64,000 nt of DNA from Salinarchaeum laminariae (GCF_023204835.1 NZ_CP096270.1:682001-746000), one strand, 5' to 3'. Positions 35,621 to 44,653 are shown, numbered from the stretch's first letter. Notes: generated by a model from the sequence alone, not told the origin. Numbers and translations are program-made.

Positions 35621-35868
35621 GTCTGGTCGCGGGTAGGGGTGTGATGGTCAAAGGCCCGTCGCTCTCGTATGAATTCGTGGACGAACGTGTTCGATTTCGG
35701 GGCGTCTTGCACGTCGAGCAGTCCACACGTGACAGTCGCCATCGCCTTTGCAAGCGCGTAGAGCCCACTCGCTGGACCGATCCTCACCAGGACGGACGGA
35801 GCTGGGACGATCGGCACCCTGCTCTCAGAATGCGGAGTCTTCAACTACCGATCGGCCAAACCGCCGAC

Positions 35869-36792
35869 ATGGACCAGTCGTTCGTTTCCGGTCGGTCGGT
35901 TCGGGACGACACAGTCGCCGGTCGCTTCTACCCCGGTCTCGGTACCGGCCCGCACCCAGCCGTACTCGTACTCCACGGGGGTGGCGGTGCCGGTGGGTAC
36001 GAACGGAACTACGCTGCGTTGCTCGCCGAACACGGGTACGCGACGCTCTGCGTGGAGTACTTCGGTGCATCAGGCGTACCCGACGCGCTCGCGGAAATTC
36101 CCCTGGAGCGTTTCGACCGGGCGGCGCGATGGCTGCTCGAGCGGGACGACGTCGCTGGCGACCGAGTCGGCGTCGTCGGCTTCTCTCGCGGCGGGGAAGC
36201 AGCCCTGCTCACCGGCGCACAGTTCGACGCCATCGGGCCCGTCGTCTCGTACGTTCCGAGCTGCTACGTCTGGCCGGCGCCGGCGTGGATGGAGGGCGTC
36301 GATCCCCACCAGCCGGCCTGGACGCTCGACGGGGACCCACTGCCGTTCGTCGACGTGGACGCACTCGTCGACGAGGAGGAGATCAGCGACGAGGCACTCG
36401 AGGACCCGCTGGCCGGTGAGCCGGACGCTGCGACTCTGGCGATCGAGCGAGCCTCCGACCGGGAGCTCGACCGGGCGGCGATCCCGGTCGAAGCCATCGA
36501 CGGACCAGTGCTGCTCGTCTCCGGCGGCAAGGACACGGTCTGGCCAGCGTCGACGTTCGCCGACCGGGCGCTGGCACGTCTCGAGGCCCACGACCACGAA
36601 TGGTCGGTCGAACACCGCCACTACCCCGACGCCGGCCACGCGATTCGCGTGCCCTACCGGTTCGACAGCACGACGTCGCACGCGGAGACTCACCAGTACG
36701 GTGGGACGAACGAGGCCAACGCCCGTGCGGCTGCAGACGCGTGGCTGGGCGCGCTCCAGCACCTGTCGGATGGCCTCCCTGCGACGGACTGA
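35869..36792 (+). CDS. Alpha/beta hydrolase, acyl-CoA thioester hydrolase / BAAT C-terminal type (307 aa)
   Basis: ATG 35869 (MDQSFVSGRSVRDDTVAG) is preferred; an ATG 13 codons upstream is possible. There is an oxyanion region AVLVLHGGGGAGGYERN, nucleophile Ser in VGFSRGGEAAL, catalytic Asp in GGKDTVWPASTF, and His in YPDAGHAIRVPY. These are the triad of the BAAT-C/dienelactone hydrolase group. An acidic insertion (DVDALVDEEEISDEALED) is typical of halophile proteins. The substrate is unknown. It stands alone; repeat copy C follows the 3' end. Confidence 0.85.
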   Translation: MDQSFVSGRSVRDDTVAGRFYPGLGTGPHPAVLVLHGGGGAGGYERNYAALLAEHGYATLCVEYFGASGVPDALAEIPLERFDRAARWLLERDDVAGDRVGVVGFSRGGEAALLTGAQFDAIGPVVSYVPSCYVWPAPAWMEGVDPHQPAWTLDGDPLPFVDVDALVDEEEISDEALEDPLAGEPDAATLAIERASDRELDRAAIPVEAIDGPVLLVSGGKDTVWPASTFADRALARLEAHDHEWSVEHRHYPDAGHAIRVPYRFDSTTSHAETHQYGGTNEANARAAADAWLGALQHLSDGLPATD

Positions 36793-36953
36793 GGGTGACG
36801 GGAAGTGGGCGACTCACACCGATTCGGCAACGACGACGTCGATGCGAGCTGACGGCGGTTCCATTCAGGGGTGGTAAGTGACTGTTCGTGATTTCTTCGA
36901 CTGCTGAGCATTGTAAATCTGAAATTAGTGAGGCCGCACAGCAGCCAGCCACC

Positions 36954-37481
36954 GGAAGCCCCCTGTAATTTGTTCAGCCGAGTGAAGTTCGGTGGATAAT
37001 GGTGGCGCACGTTTCGCGGCTCTGGCAGGAGCCGCGTAGCGTGCGAGGTCTTCGTGAACGAAGCGAACGAAGGCTCGGAAGACGAGCGGAGCGACGTCTT
37101 CCGGTGGACGACCGAGCGTACGCGAGGGAGGAGGGTGGGGAGGACGAGGTTTCGGTAGGCTGCGGGTGGGAATTCGAAATGGGCCGGACGTTCACGGCGC
37201 TCCGCGCCGTGAGCTCGGGAGAGATCAGCTCTCGCGGTGCTCGGCTGTCCCCGGGTGACGTAAGCGATGACGAGCGAAGCTCGTCAAGTGCCGGAGGAAA
37301 CCTCCGGCCACCGCAGCCCGAAGGGCGAGGAGCGCAGCGAGCGTCACGCGAACGAGGTGAGTGTGACCTCGAAAGACGAGCGAAGCGACGTCTTTCGGTG
37401 CTGAGCCGAGCAAACGCGAGGCGAAGCCCGTCGGAGATTGCTCCGACGGTGCCCAGGTCATCGAGCGCTCGGGAGCTTTCG
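36954..37481. repeat. Dispersed hairpin-array element, copy C (inverted)
   Basis: Begins GGAAGCCCCCTG (36954) and ends near CGGGAGCTTTCGAAGG (37471-37484). It runs opposite to copies A, B and D: it holds the reverse complement of the GGGACAGCCGAG/CTTACTTC block of D and of the CTCCCCAACC block. About eight hairpins occur in series, for example GACGAGC-GAA-GCTCGTC, GCCGGAGG-AAA-CCTCCGGC, ACGGCGC-TCC-GCGCCGT and GTCGGAG...CTCCGAC. It lies between convergent genes. Confidence 0.78.
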
Positions 37482-37593
37482 AAGGCCTCTGAAATGTATC
37501 TGTAGACTCCACTTCGAATGATTTCCGCAGTAGTCGAATTAGTCAGATCGACCGGTCAGCGCGCATCGAACTCGACCGCTCGTCCGCCCGAAA

Positions 37594-37794
37594 TCATCGA
37601 CCGTACAGAACGTACGACGCAGCGACGAAGCCGAGCACGCCACCGACCACGCCGCCGGCGAATGCGGACCACGGCAGGCCGGGGACCTCAAGCATCCAGA
37701 GTGGCACGCCGATTGCGGCTCCGACGACCGCCATGGCTGCGACGATGATGAGGCCGGTTTTCCACTGCGAGTCGTCCGCGGAGGAGGTCGCCAT
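37594..37794 (-). CDS. Small two-helix membrane protein (66 aa)
   Basis: ATG 37794 (MATSSADDSQWKTGL), two transmembrane segments separated by PLWMLEVPGLPW, and a Gly-rich second helix (AFAGGVVGGVLGFVAASYVLYG). Of unknown function, typical of haloarchaeal small membrane proteins. It is separated from the SDR gene upstream on the same strand by about 60 bases and could be co-transcribed. The 21 residues of in-frame extension to 37857 overlap the SDR gene and are disfavoured. Confidence 0.62.
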   Translation of the reverse strand: MATSSADDSQWKTGLIIVAAMAVVGAAIGVPLWMLEVPGLPWSAFAGGVVGGVLGFVAASYVLYGR

Positions 37795-37853
37795 AGCGGG
37801 TGCTACGAGCGCGAGCCTAAATAGGTCTGGGCGTGTGGGAGGGGTATCGCCGA

Positions 37854-38840
37854 TCACCGCTCCCGGTCCACCGCCTCCGGCCAGTTCGGGTCAACGCCGA
37901 CCAGCTCGGCACTCCGCTCCCAGAGCTCACGGCGGACCGCCTCGTCCCGAGCGTCGGGATCGGGTGGGCTCTCCTCGCCCTCGTCGACGTACACGCCGTT
38001 GCGCCCGCCGTACTTCGGCGCCGTGAGCTGTTCGACCAGTCGCGCCGCCCCGGTCTCGACGTCCGTCCCGACGCCGGGCGCCCACGCGACGAGCCAGGTC
38101 AGCAGTCGCGACCGCCACGAACTGCCGAGCCAGATCCGCGTGCCGCGGATGAATCCGGGGTTGAAACAGTTCGCGACGACGGAGTCGACGCCCGCTGCGT
38201 CGAGGCGCTCGGCCAGCTCGACGGTGAACGTAGCGTTCGCGAGCTTCGAGCGCGAGTACGCCGCGAGTCCGTCGTAGCCGGCCTCGAACTGTAGATCGTC
38301 GAAATCCAGCTCGCCGCGGTCCTGAAGCCCGGAGCTCGTGGTGACGACGCGAGCGGGACTGGTTCCACCTCCGTTTGCGGCCGTGCCTCCGCCCCGGTTG
38401 CCGGTGCCGTCGCCGCTCTCTCGCAGTCGAGGAAGCAGCTCGTGCGTGAGGAGGTACGGCGCGAGGTGGTTGACGGCGAAAGTCAGTTCGATCCCATCGG
38501 GGCTCTCGGTGCGCTCGCTGCTCGCGAGGCCGGCGTTGTTCGCGAGGGCGTGAATGTCGTCGTACGTTGCGAGCAGGTGGGCAGCGAGTTCCCGAACTGC
38601 CCCCTGGTCGGCGAGATCCGTCCGGTGGAAATCGATGTCTCCGGGAGCGTCCGCGGCCGTGGCCTGGAGTTCGCGACCCCGCTCCTCGTTGCGGCCGACG
38701 GCGGCGACGGTCGCACCTCGATCGGCGAGGACGACCGCCACGCGCCGACCGATGCCGCTGGTAGCGCCGGTGAGCACGATCGTCCGATCCTCGAGATCCG
38801 GCGTTCGGCCGTCGAAATCCTGTTCTGGCGTCGATACCAT
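37854..38840 (-). CDS. Short-chain dehydrogenase/reductase (retinol dehydrogenase-like)
   Basis: 328 aa. Cofactor site TGATSGIGRRVAV (TGxxxGIG) and NAG in ALANNAGLASSER. The catalytic Ser is in VVTTSSGLQDRG and Tyr-Lys in YSRSKLANATF. The active-site Asn region is ELTFAVNHLAPYLLTHEL. Length and motifs place it with the retinol dehydrogenase/WW-domain oxidoreductase-like SDRs; the substrate is unknown. A Gly/Thr/Ala-rich insert (GDGTGNRGGGTAANGGG) is unusual. The next gene downstream on the same strand is the 66-aa membrane protein. Confidence 0.88.
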   Translation of the reverse strand: MVSTPEQDFDGRTPDLEDRTIVLTGATSGIGRRVAVVLADRGATVAAVGRNEERGRELQATAADAPGDIDFHRTDLADQGAVRELAAHLLATYDDIHALANNAGLASSERTESPDGIELTFAVNHLAPYLLTHELLPRLRESGDGTGNRGGGTAANGGGTSPARVVTTSSGLQDRGELDFDDLQFEAGYDGLAAYSRSKLANATFTVELAERLDAAGVDSVVANCFNPGFIRGTRIWLGSSWRSRLLTWLVAWAPGVGTDVETGAARLVEQLTAPKYGGRNGVYVDEGEESPPDPDARDEAVRRELWERSAELVGVDPNWPEAVDRER

Positions 38841-38981
38841 CGTCGGGAGATTTTCGGCTGGCGACTAAGCGTCTGGGGTGGCGGACGACGACGGCATCCC
38901 ACATCACGGGGCCGCAATATCACGGCCGCCCGGCGGTCCGATCCCGAAAGCGATACACCGCCACTCTCCATAGGAACGCCG

Positions 38982-40070
38982 ATGAGTGAGGCGACGGGGG
39001 AGTGGCGCGCGGCGATCGACGAGGTCGACGCACGCATCCTCGATGGGTTCCAGAGCGGCTTTCCGATCGAACAGCGGCCGTTCCGCGCGGTCGCCGAGGC
39101 GATCGGCACCGACGAGGCGGACGCACTCGATCGCGTCGAGGCGCTCCTCGATCGCGGACTCCTCCGTCGGTTCGGCCCGGTGCTCAATCCGCCGGTGATC
39201 GGCGCCTCGACCCTCGCGGCGTTGAAAGTCCCCGAGGGCGACGGCATTCGCGGCGGGGAGGCCGAGAGCGATCGGTTCGACGCGGTCGCGGAGATCGTCA
39301 ACGGACACGAGCAGGTCAACCACAACTACCGTCGCGAGCACGAGTGGAACATGTGGTTCGTCGTGACGGCGGGATCACTCGACCGACGTGATGCGATTCT
39401 CGACGACGTCGCCGCGGAGACCGGGCTCGAACCGCTCGTACTCCCGATGCTCACGGACTACTACATCAACCTCGAGTTTCCCGTCGTCAACGACGACCGG
39501 TTCGCTCGCGAGAGCGGCGCCGCGACGGGCGTCGAGGCCACCCGGATCGCCGAATCCGCCCGCGGTGATCTCTCCGCGTTCGACGCCGACCTCCTGCTGG
39601 CGATCCAGGGCGGATTCCCGCTCTCGACGACGCCCTACCGCGATATCGCGGAGTCACTTTCGGCGTCAGCTGCGGCCTACGACGCGACGGTCGAGGACGT
39701 GCTCGACGGCGTTCGGCGACTCCGCGAGGCGGGCTGTATCAAGCGGATCGGCTGCGTCGTCAACCACGTCGCCACCGGGTTCGATAGCAACTGTATGGTC
39801 GTCTGGGACGTGCCCGACGACGAACTCGACGAGAGAGGGCGCACCGTCGGTGGACTGCCCTCTGTGACCCTGTGTTACCACCGACCCCGCCGTCCGGAGC
39901 GCGACTGGCCGTACAATCTCTTCACGATGATCCACGGTCGGGACGCCGACGCCGTCGATGCGAAAGTGGACGAGCTGGCCTCGGAGAATCTGCCGGTCGA
40001 ACACGAGCGACTGTTTTCGACGGCGACGCTCAAGCAGACCGGCGCTCGGTACGAGGCGCTGCTGGAGTAG
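38982..40070 (+). CDS. ahbAB: Siroheme decarboxylase, AhbA and AhbB domains fused
   Basis: 362 aa from ATG 38982 (MSEATGEWRAAIDEVDARILDGF). Two tandem AsnC/Lrp-type units: first FQSGFPIEQRPFRAVAEAIG (about residues 23-43) with the motif HNYRREHEWNMWFVV, then LLLAIQGGFPLSTTPYRDIAES with YHRPRRPERDWPYNLFTMIHGR. HNYxR and YHRxR are the signature of siroheme decarboxylase subunits, which convert siroheme to didecarboxysiroheme in the archaeal alternative heme pathway. Bacteria and many archaea keep the two as separate chains. Cytoplasmic. A TATA-like GCGATACACCG sits about 27 bases upstream of the ATG. Confidence 0.88.
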   Translation: MSEATGEWRAAIDEVDARILDGFQSGFPIEQRPFRAVAEAIGTDEADALDRVEALLDRGLLRRFGPVLNPPVIGASTLAALKVPEGDGIRGGEAESDRFDAVAEIVNGHEQVNHNYRREHEWNMWFVVTAGSLDRRDAILDDVAAETGLEPLVLPMLTDYYINLEFPVVNDDRFARESGAATGVEATRIAESARGDLSAFDADLLLAIQGGFPLSTTPYRDIAESLSASAAAYDATVEDVLDGVRRLREAGCIKRIGCVVNHVATGFDSNCMVVWDVPDDELDERGRTVGGLPSVTLCYHRPRRPERDWPYNLFTMIHGRDADAVDAKVDELASENLPVEHERLFSTATLKQTGARYEALLE

Positions 40071-40178
40071 CGAGCGGAGACAGGGTAAATCGGGAGAGGC
40101 AGAGGTGGAGAGGTAGAGAGATAGCGAGAGAAAGAGACAGCTATGGGGACGTAGCGCAGCAGCCAGAGAGACCCGTGC

Positions 40179-40436
40179 TCACTCGTCGGAGGTCAGGTAG
40201 AGCAGGGGTGCGAGCACGATCAGGACGATCCCGAGCAGTCGCCACTGGAACCCGCTCGCGGAGATCGGTGCGAGCGCGAGGATCACACCGAACAGACCCG
40301 CGTTGAGCGCGAAGAGTTTGCGGGACTGCAGGGGCAGGACTGCGACGCTAGAGAGGACGAACCCCAGGAGGAGCACGTGACCGATGTTGTAGTCCAGCAG
40401 GAAGTCGTTCATCCACTGGAGCGGTACCGGCGTCAT
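40179..40436 (-). CDS. Small three-helix membrane protein (85 aa)
   Basis: ATG 40436 (MTPVPLQWMNDFLLDYNIGH), then three hydrophobic spans: VLLLGFVLSSVAVLPLQ, LFALNAGLFGVILALAP, LLGIVLIVLAPLLYLTS. It is compact with few charges (RK between helices one and two, acidic C terminus TSDE). Haloarchaeal conserved type, function unknown. Confidence 0.7.
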   Translation of the reverse strand: MTPVPLQWMNDFLLDYNIGHVLLLGFVLSSVAVLPLQSRKLFALNAGLFGVILALAPISASGFQWRLLGIVLIVLAPLLYLTSDE

Positions 40437-41082
40437 TCCTGCTCATATCTCCCCGAGTTGCACCCTTGAAAGTTCCGTTCCGGCCCCGCTTCGGGGACGG
40501 TGCAGCCGGGCTCGCACCGGTGCCAGCGAGGGAATCCAGCCGAACTGGCTCCTGCATGGAGTGCTCCGGCGTCGATGAACCCCCAGCATACAGGGGCGTA
40601 CAGTCGGCGTGAGCGCGGACGCGCCGTGCTGCGTGGATTCGGACGCGCCGTGCTGCGTGGATTCGGACGCGCCGTGCTGGCTGGACGCGGACGCGGACGC
40701 GCTGAGGTCAGCTCGAGCACTGGCACGCTCCGGCGACATTGTCGCGACGATGCTGGTGTTGGCGATGCTACCGGAGTGGGCGATCCTGCCGGAGTGGGAC
40801 CCTACCGTATCGTACGACGCTACCGACGGCGCTGTCGCTCCAGTTTCGGAGGAGCGGACGCACGGAGTCCCATGGAGCGTGTGACGTGGGCGTGCGTCCA
40901 GTCGGAGATAGCGGACGGGTACGCTAATGCCTTATTGCCCGCTGGCTGCGGTCTCTGGGGCGGTAGCCGCCGTTGGGGGCTCCGCTCCCGATGACGCAGT
41001 TCGGAGGTGCCCGAGATCGGAGAAAGCGCGAAACTGATCCGTTACGGCACGTTTTTCTCTCTCCACCCCGCACCGACGCCAA
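40437..41082. other. Intergenic region with low-complexity repeats
   Basis: About 650 bases with no supported gene. The minus strand start of the 85-aa gene has a promoter-like stretch near 40440. From 40600 the sequence is low complexity, with the 24-base tandem repeat and CGGACG tails, and a duplicated CGGAGTGGGxxATCCTGC around 40772-40798. ORFs here on both strands are Arg/Ala/Cys-rich and change with repeat copy number. Confidence 0.5.
40616..40687. repeat. 24-base tandem repeat, three units
   Basis: The unit starts CGGACGCGCCGTGCTGCGTG. Two perfect copies (40616-40639 and 40640-40663) and a third diverging near its end (40664-40687), then CGGACG hexamers. As 24 is a multiple of 3, every frame reads as an 8-residue repeat, but no such product is convincing. 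Confidence 0.75.
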
Positions 41083-41259
41083 ATGGTAGATCCGACTTCG
41101 GACCTCGGCGAGGACCTCACCGCCGAGAACGCGCCGGCGTGTGCGACCTGTGGCGATCCGATCGTACAGGACCCCGAGCACGTCGTCGAGACGTGGGTCG
41201 AGGACGAGAGCGTCGCGTCGCGACATTTCTGCAGCCAGGACTGCCGGGACGAGTTCTGA
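41083..41259 (+). CDS. Small zinc-finger protein (58 aa)
   Basis: ATG 41083 to TGA 41257-41259. The product starts MVDPTSDLGEDLTAENAPA. Two Cys pairs: CATCGDP at about residues 20-26 and CSQDC near the end (HFCSQDCRDEF), fitting a treble-clef-like zinc site, as in small haloarchaeal DUF7576-type zinc proteins. Acidic, strong G/C third-position bias. Standalone. Confidence 0.72.
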   Translation: MVDPTSDLGEDLTAENAPACATCGDPIVQDPEHVVETWVEDESVASRHFCSQDCRDEF

Positions 41260-41416
41260 GCGGCCAGCGTGCGCTTCGAGTCCGGGCTGGCCAGCAGTGC
41301 TCGAATCCGGTGACACCGCAGTGATCGAAGCCGGGGACAGCGCAGTGATCGAATCCAAGTGAACGGCGGAATGGTCGAATACAGGTAGGCGCAACCGTCC
41401 GGCGTGGAGCCCGCGC

Positions 41417-42397
41417 TCAGTCGGTCGAGCTGCCGGCGTCGGCGTCGTCGCTCGCGACCGCGTCGCCGAGTCCGTCGACCGGCCGATCGGGGTTGGCGAG
41501 ATGTGCCTCGCGAGAGAGACCGAGCTGGTAAGCCGACGGCTCGGCCTCGTCGCGGAGGTGCGTGCGGCCGCGGTGGACGTGGATTTCGCCCTCGAGGTGG
41601 AGCCGGACGGCTTCCAGCAGGGCCTCGGCCTCGAGTGGCTGCCCGCGCCGTTCGAGCTCCTCGGCGTCGGCGCCGTCGGGGACGTCGAACGCTCGCTGGG
41701 TGATGATCGGCCCCTGATCGAGATCGGTCGTCACGTAGTGCGCGGTCACGCCGGCGATGCGGACGCCTTCCTGACGAGCCTGTTCGTACGCGCGAGCGCC
41801 CGGGAAGGATGGAAGCAGGCTCGGGTGAACGTTGATGATGCGGTCCTCGTAGCGGAAGACGACGTTCGGCGAGAGGATCCGCATGTAGCGGGCGAGTACG
41901 ATGAGGTCCACGTCGTACTCGGCGAGGAGCTCGAGGAGCTCCTCCTCGTCGGGCTGGCCGCCCTCGGAGCCGACGTCGTGGAACGGAACGCCGTAGCTCG
42001 TCGCGAGCGGTTCGAGGTCGTCGTGGTTGCCGATCACGACGGACACGTCCGCACCGAGCTCGTCGTTCGTCCAGGCCGACAGCAGTGCCTCGAGACAGTG
42101 CGACTCCTGCGTTACGAGCACCGCGATCCGTCGCGTCTGGCGTTCGGCGGGAAAGCGGACCTGAACCTCGACCCCGAGATCGTCGCCGAGCTCCTGGAGA
42201 TCGGCCCGCAGTTCGTCCTTGGTGCACTCCATCCCCGACGCGTCGACAGTCATCGACATCCGGAACAGCCCCTCCCGGACGGCCTGGTCGAGGTCCTCGA
42301 TGTTGATCCCCTGCTCGAAGAGGAGCGTCGTGACCCGCGCGATCAGTCCCGTGTCGTCGTCTCCGATTACCGTGATTTCGGTGAACTCGCTCGTCAT
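41417..42397 (-). CDS. purU: Formyltetrahydrofolate deformylase
   Basis: 326 aa from ATG 42397 (MTSEFTEITVIGDDDTGLIARVTTLLFEQ); the longer frame upstream is unsupported. The N-terminal ACT domain (about 1-85) is followed by a formyltransferase domain with NHDDLEPLA, ARYMRILSP, NVHPSLLPSFPGARAY (catalytic Asn and His) and TTDLDQGPII (catalytic Asp). It hydrolyses 10-formyl-THF to formate and THF, feeding purine synthesis. The acidic C-terminal tail (about residues 270-326) is longer than usual PurU of about 280 aa. Cytoplasmic. Confidence 0.92.
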   Translation of the reverse strand: MTSEFTEITVIGDDDTGLIARVTTLLFEQGINIEDLDQAVREGLFRMSMTVDASGMECTKDELRADLQELGDDLGVEVQVRFPAERQTRRIAVLVTQESHCLEALLSAWTNDELGADVSVVIGNHDDLEPLATSYGVPFHDVGSEGGQPDEEELLELLAEYDVDLIVLARYMRILSPNVVFRYEDRIINVHPSLLPSFPGARAYEQARQEGVRIAGVTAHYVTTDLDQGPIITQRAFDVPDGADAEELERRGQPLEAEALLEAVRLHLEGEIHVHRGRTHLRDEAEPSAYQLGLSREAHLANPDRPVDGLGDAVASDDADAGSSTD

Positions 42398-42649
42398 CGC
42401 TGCCACCTCCGCGGGACTGTGCGCTGCATACCCGGTCAGTGGCGCGTCGGCGCGCAAAAGGCTTCCCGTCTGCCTGCAGGCTGTGGCCTGATCGGCCATC
42501 GGCTCCGCTCCTCGGTGCTGGTTCGGCCCCGAGGCCGGCACTCCAAGATCGCCACCGCTGGCGATGGCGACGTAGTGGCGAGAACCGTGGTCGGTAGCTA
42601 CCAGCTATCGGCAATCAGATACTTCCGGACTCCTGCCGAATCGTTGCCA

Positions 42650-44074
42650 ATGGGCCGAGCCCGTATCGTGATCGCGGTCGTCGTCGTGTTGGTCATCGCG
42701 ACGGCAGGGATCGTCGGCGCGACCTCGCTCGTCGATATCGACGGCGACGGTGAGCCGGCGTTCACCGAACTCGCCGACGGAACGGATCCACTCGCTGCCG
42801 ACAGCGACGGTGACGGGCTCGACGACGGAGCGGAGAGCGAGGCCGGCACCGACCCCACCGACCCCGACTCCGACGACGACGGCCTCGAGGACGGGCCGGA
42901 GATCGATGCGGGCGCCGACCCGCTCGTGGCGGACAGCGACGGGGACGGGATCGACGACGGCGACGAAGTCCACGAGTACGGGACAGAGCCAACGACGGCC
43001 GACACCGACGGCGACGGACTCGGCGACGGCGAGGAGGTCGAGGAGTTCGAGACCGATCCGACGCTCACTGACACCGACGACGACGGTCTCGGGGACGGTT
43101 CCGAGGTCAGCGAGCACGGAACCGATCCAACCGCCGCCGACACGGACGGAGACGGGCTCGACGACGGGCCGGAAATTCAGCAGTACGGGACGAACCCGCT
43201 GGTTGCCGACTCCGACGGCGACGGACTCGAAGACGGCGACGAGGCGAACGTCTACGCCACGGACCCAAGCGATCCCGATTCCGACGACGACGGACTCGAG
43301 GACGGCGCGGAGGTCGACCAGTACGGCACCGACCCTGCCGACGCCGACACGGACGACGATGGGCTGGAGGACGGCGCGGAGGTCGAAACGCACGGCACCG
43401 ATCCCACCGACGAGGATACGGACGGCGACGGACTGCTCGACGGACCCGAAGTCCACCAGACGAACCTCTACCCCGGCGCAGATCCGCTCAGGACGGACGT
43501 CTACGTCGAAGTCGATCGGATGGAAGGGACGGCGCTACCGTATATGGACAGGTACGATGTCGTCGACGAGTTCGCCAGTGCGCCGATCTCGAACCCCGAC
43601 GGCTCGACGGGTATCTCGCTGCATTTCGAGACAGACGACGTCGTCCCCTACGAGCCCTCCACGGACTGGGACGGCAGTTACCAGAACTACCGGGCGGCCT
43701 ACAAGGACCACGGCGGCCAGGGCTACCACTACCTGCTCATCGTCGAGGACGCGAGGTCCTCGGGGACCAACGTGGCCGGCGTCGCGCTCTCGCCGGATAT
43801 GATGGTCCAGCAGTACGACCAGGCGGACTGGACCGGCAGCACGGTGATGCACGAACTCGGCCACTCGCTGGGGCTCGTCCCGAACGCGTTCGGCGGCATC
43901 GACTCGGAGACCTACAGCTACGGCGAGTACCCGAGCGTGATGAACTACGACGCGCCGTACGACGCGTACGGCTTCTCGACCGGCGGCGCCTCCATCTACG
44001 ACTTCGACGACTGGGGGTACATCGAGGACCACATGTACACGCCGTCGACCTACGCCGTCTCCGTGGGGAACTGA
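42650..44074 (+). CDS. Secreted metzincin-like metalloprotease with calcium-type repeats (474 aa)
   Basis: ATG 42650. The signal or anchor helix covers residues 7-25 (VIAVVVVLVIATAGIVGAT). Residues about 46-280 hold ten thrombospondin type-3-like units of 22-23 residues, each D-x-D-x-D-G-L-x-D-G-x-E (DSDGDGLDDG, DTDGDGLGDG and so on), which bind calcium ions. The C-terminal domain (about 281-474) has HELGHSLGLVP at 401-411 and a Met-turn-like PSVMNYDAPYD, so HExxHxxGLxP suggests a metzincin zinc peptidase. An outside-facing, calcium-dependent protease is likely. A propeptide is not evident. The family within metzincins is uncertain. Confidence 0.85.
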   Translation: MGRARIVIAVVVVLVIATAGIVGATSLVDIDGDGEPAFTELADGTDPLAADSDGDGLDDGAESEAGTDPTDPDSDDDGLEDGPEIDAGADPLVADSDGDGIDDGDEVHEYGTEPTTADTDGDGLGDGEEVEEFETDPTLTDTDDDGLGDGSEVSEHGTDPTAADTDGDGLDDGPEIQQYGTNPLVADSDGDGLEDGDEANVYATDPSDPDSDDDGLEDGAEVDQYGTDPADADTDDDGLEDGAEVETHGTDPTDEDTDGDGLLDGPEVHQTNLYPGADPLRTDVYVEVDRMEGTALPYMDRYDVVDEFASAPISNPDGSTGISLHFETDDVVPYEPSTDWDGSYQNYRAAYKDHGGQGYHYLLIVEDARSSGTNVAGVALSPDMMVQQYDQADWTGSTVMHELGHSLGLVPNAFGGIDSETYSYGEYPSVMNYDAPYDAYGFSTGGASIYDFDDWGYIEDHMYTPSTYAVSVGN

Positions 44075-44200
44075 CGATCTGCCAGCGAGCGGCGCTGGGG
44101 CACAGCTCGCGGGAATGCGCGGCCGAGCAGGTTCGACGGCCACACCGGGCGTTGACCCGCCAACCAAAGGCCTAAGCACGTTCGTAGCCAATCCGCCCGT

Positions 44201-44566
44201 ATGAGCACCGAGACACAGGACGGCGACGACCTGGAGGATCGCGTCGCGAACTTCCTCCGGCGAAACTTCCCGCAGATTCAGATGCACGGCGGATCCGCAG
44301 CGATCCAGGATCTCGACCGCGAGACCGGCGAGGTCACGATCCAGCTCGGCGGTGCCTGCAGCGGCTGTGGCATCTCCCCGATGACGATCCAGGCGATCAA
44401 GTCACGGATGGTCCAGGAGATCCCCGAGATCGAGAAGGTCAACGCCTCGACCGGTATGGACGGCGGCGGCCACGGCGGCGAGAGCGGCATGAGCCCCTCC
44501 TTCCCCGGCGAGGAGTCCGTAGGCGAGGAGCCCGAATCCGACGAAGGCCCGCAGGCGCCGTTCTAG
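44201..44566 (+). CDS. NifU C-terminal-like Fe-S scaffold (121 aa)
   Basis: Begins MSTETQDGDDLEDRVANFLRRNF. The NifU_N-like core has DRETGEVTIQLGGACSGCGISPMTIQAIKSRM, with the CSGC (CxxC) that binds an iron-sulfur cluster between subunits. The acidic C terminus (GGGHGGESGMSPSFPGEESVG...) is a haloarchaeal tail. The Nfu/NifU-C domain delivers or assembles Fe-S clusters. Single gene; it lies 126 bases from the protease stop. Confidence 0.88.
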   Translation: MSTETQDGDDLEDRVANFLRRNFPQIQMHGGSAAIQDLDRETGEVTIQLGGACSGCGISPMTIQAIKSRMVQEIPEIEKVNASTGMDGGGHGGESGMSPSFPGEESVGEEPESDEGPQAPF

Positions 44567-44653
44567 CGGGATAGTTTTCGCCCGTCGTTCGCACGTTGCA
44601 TTCGCGAAGTAGTTCGCTTCTCGATAGTTCCCACGTCGATTTTCGGGCTGCCC

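Noticed and set aside
36954-37481. Hairpin-rich stretch taken as a CRISPR or tRNA cluster
   Set aside because: The stems differ in sequence and length, there is no repeat-spacer regularity and no tRNA cloverleaf.
40433-40739. ORFs with repeat-derived peptides on both strands near 40.6 kb
   Set aside because: They only reflect the in-phase 24-base tandem repeat; composition is un-halophilic and there is no family.
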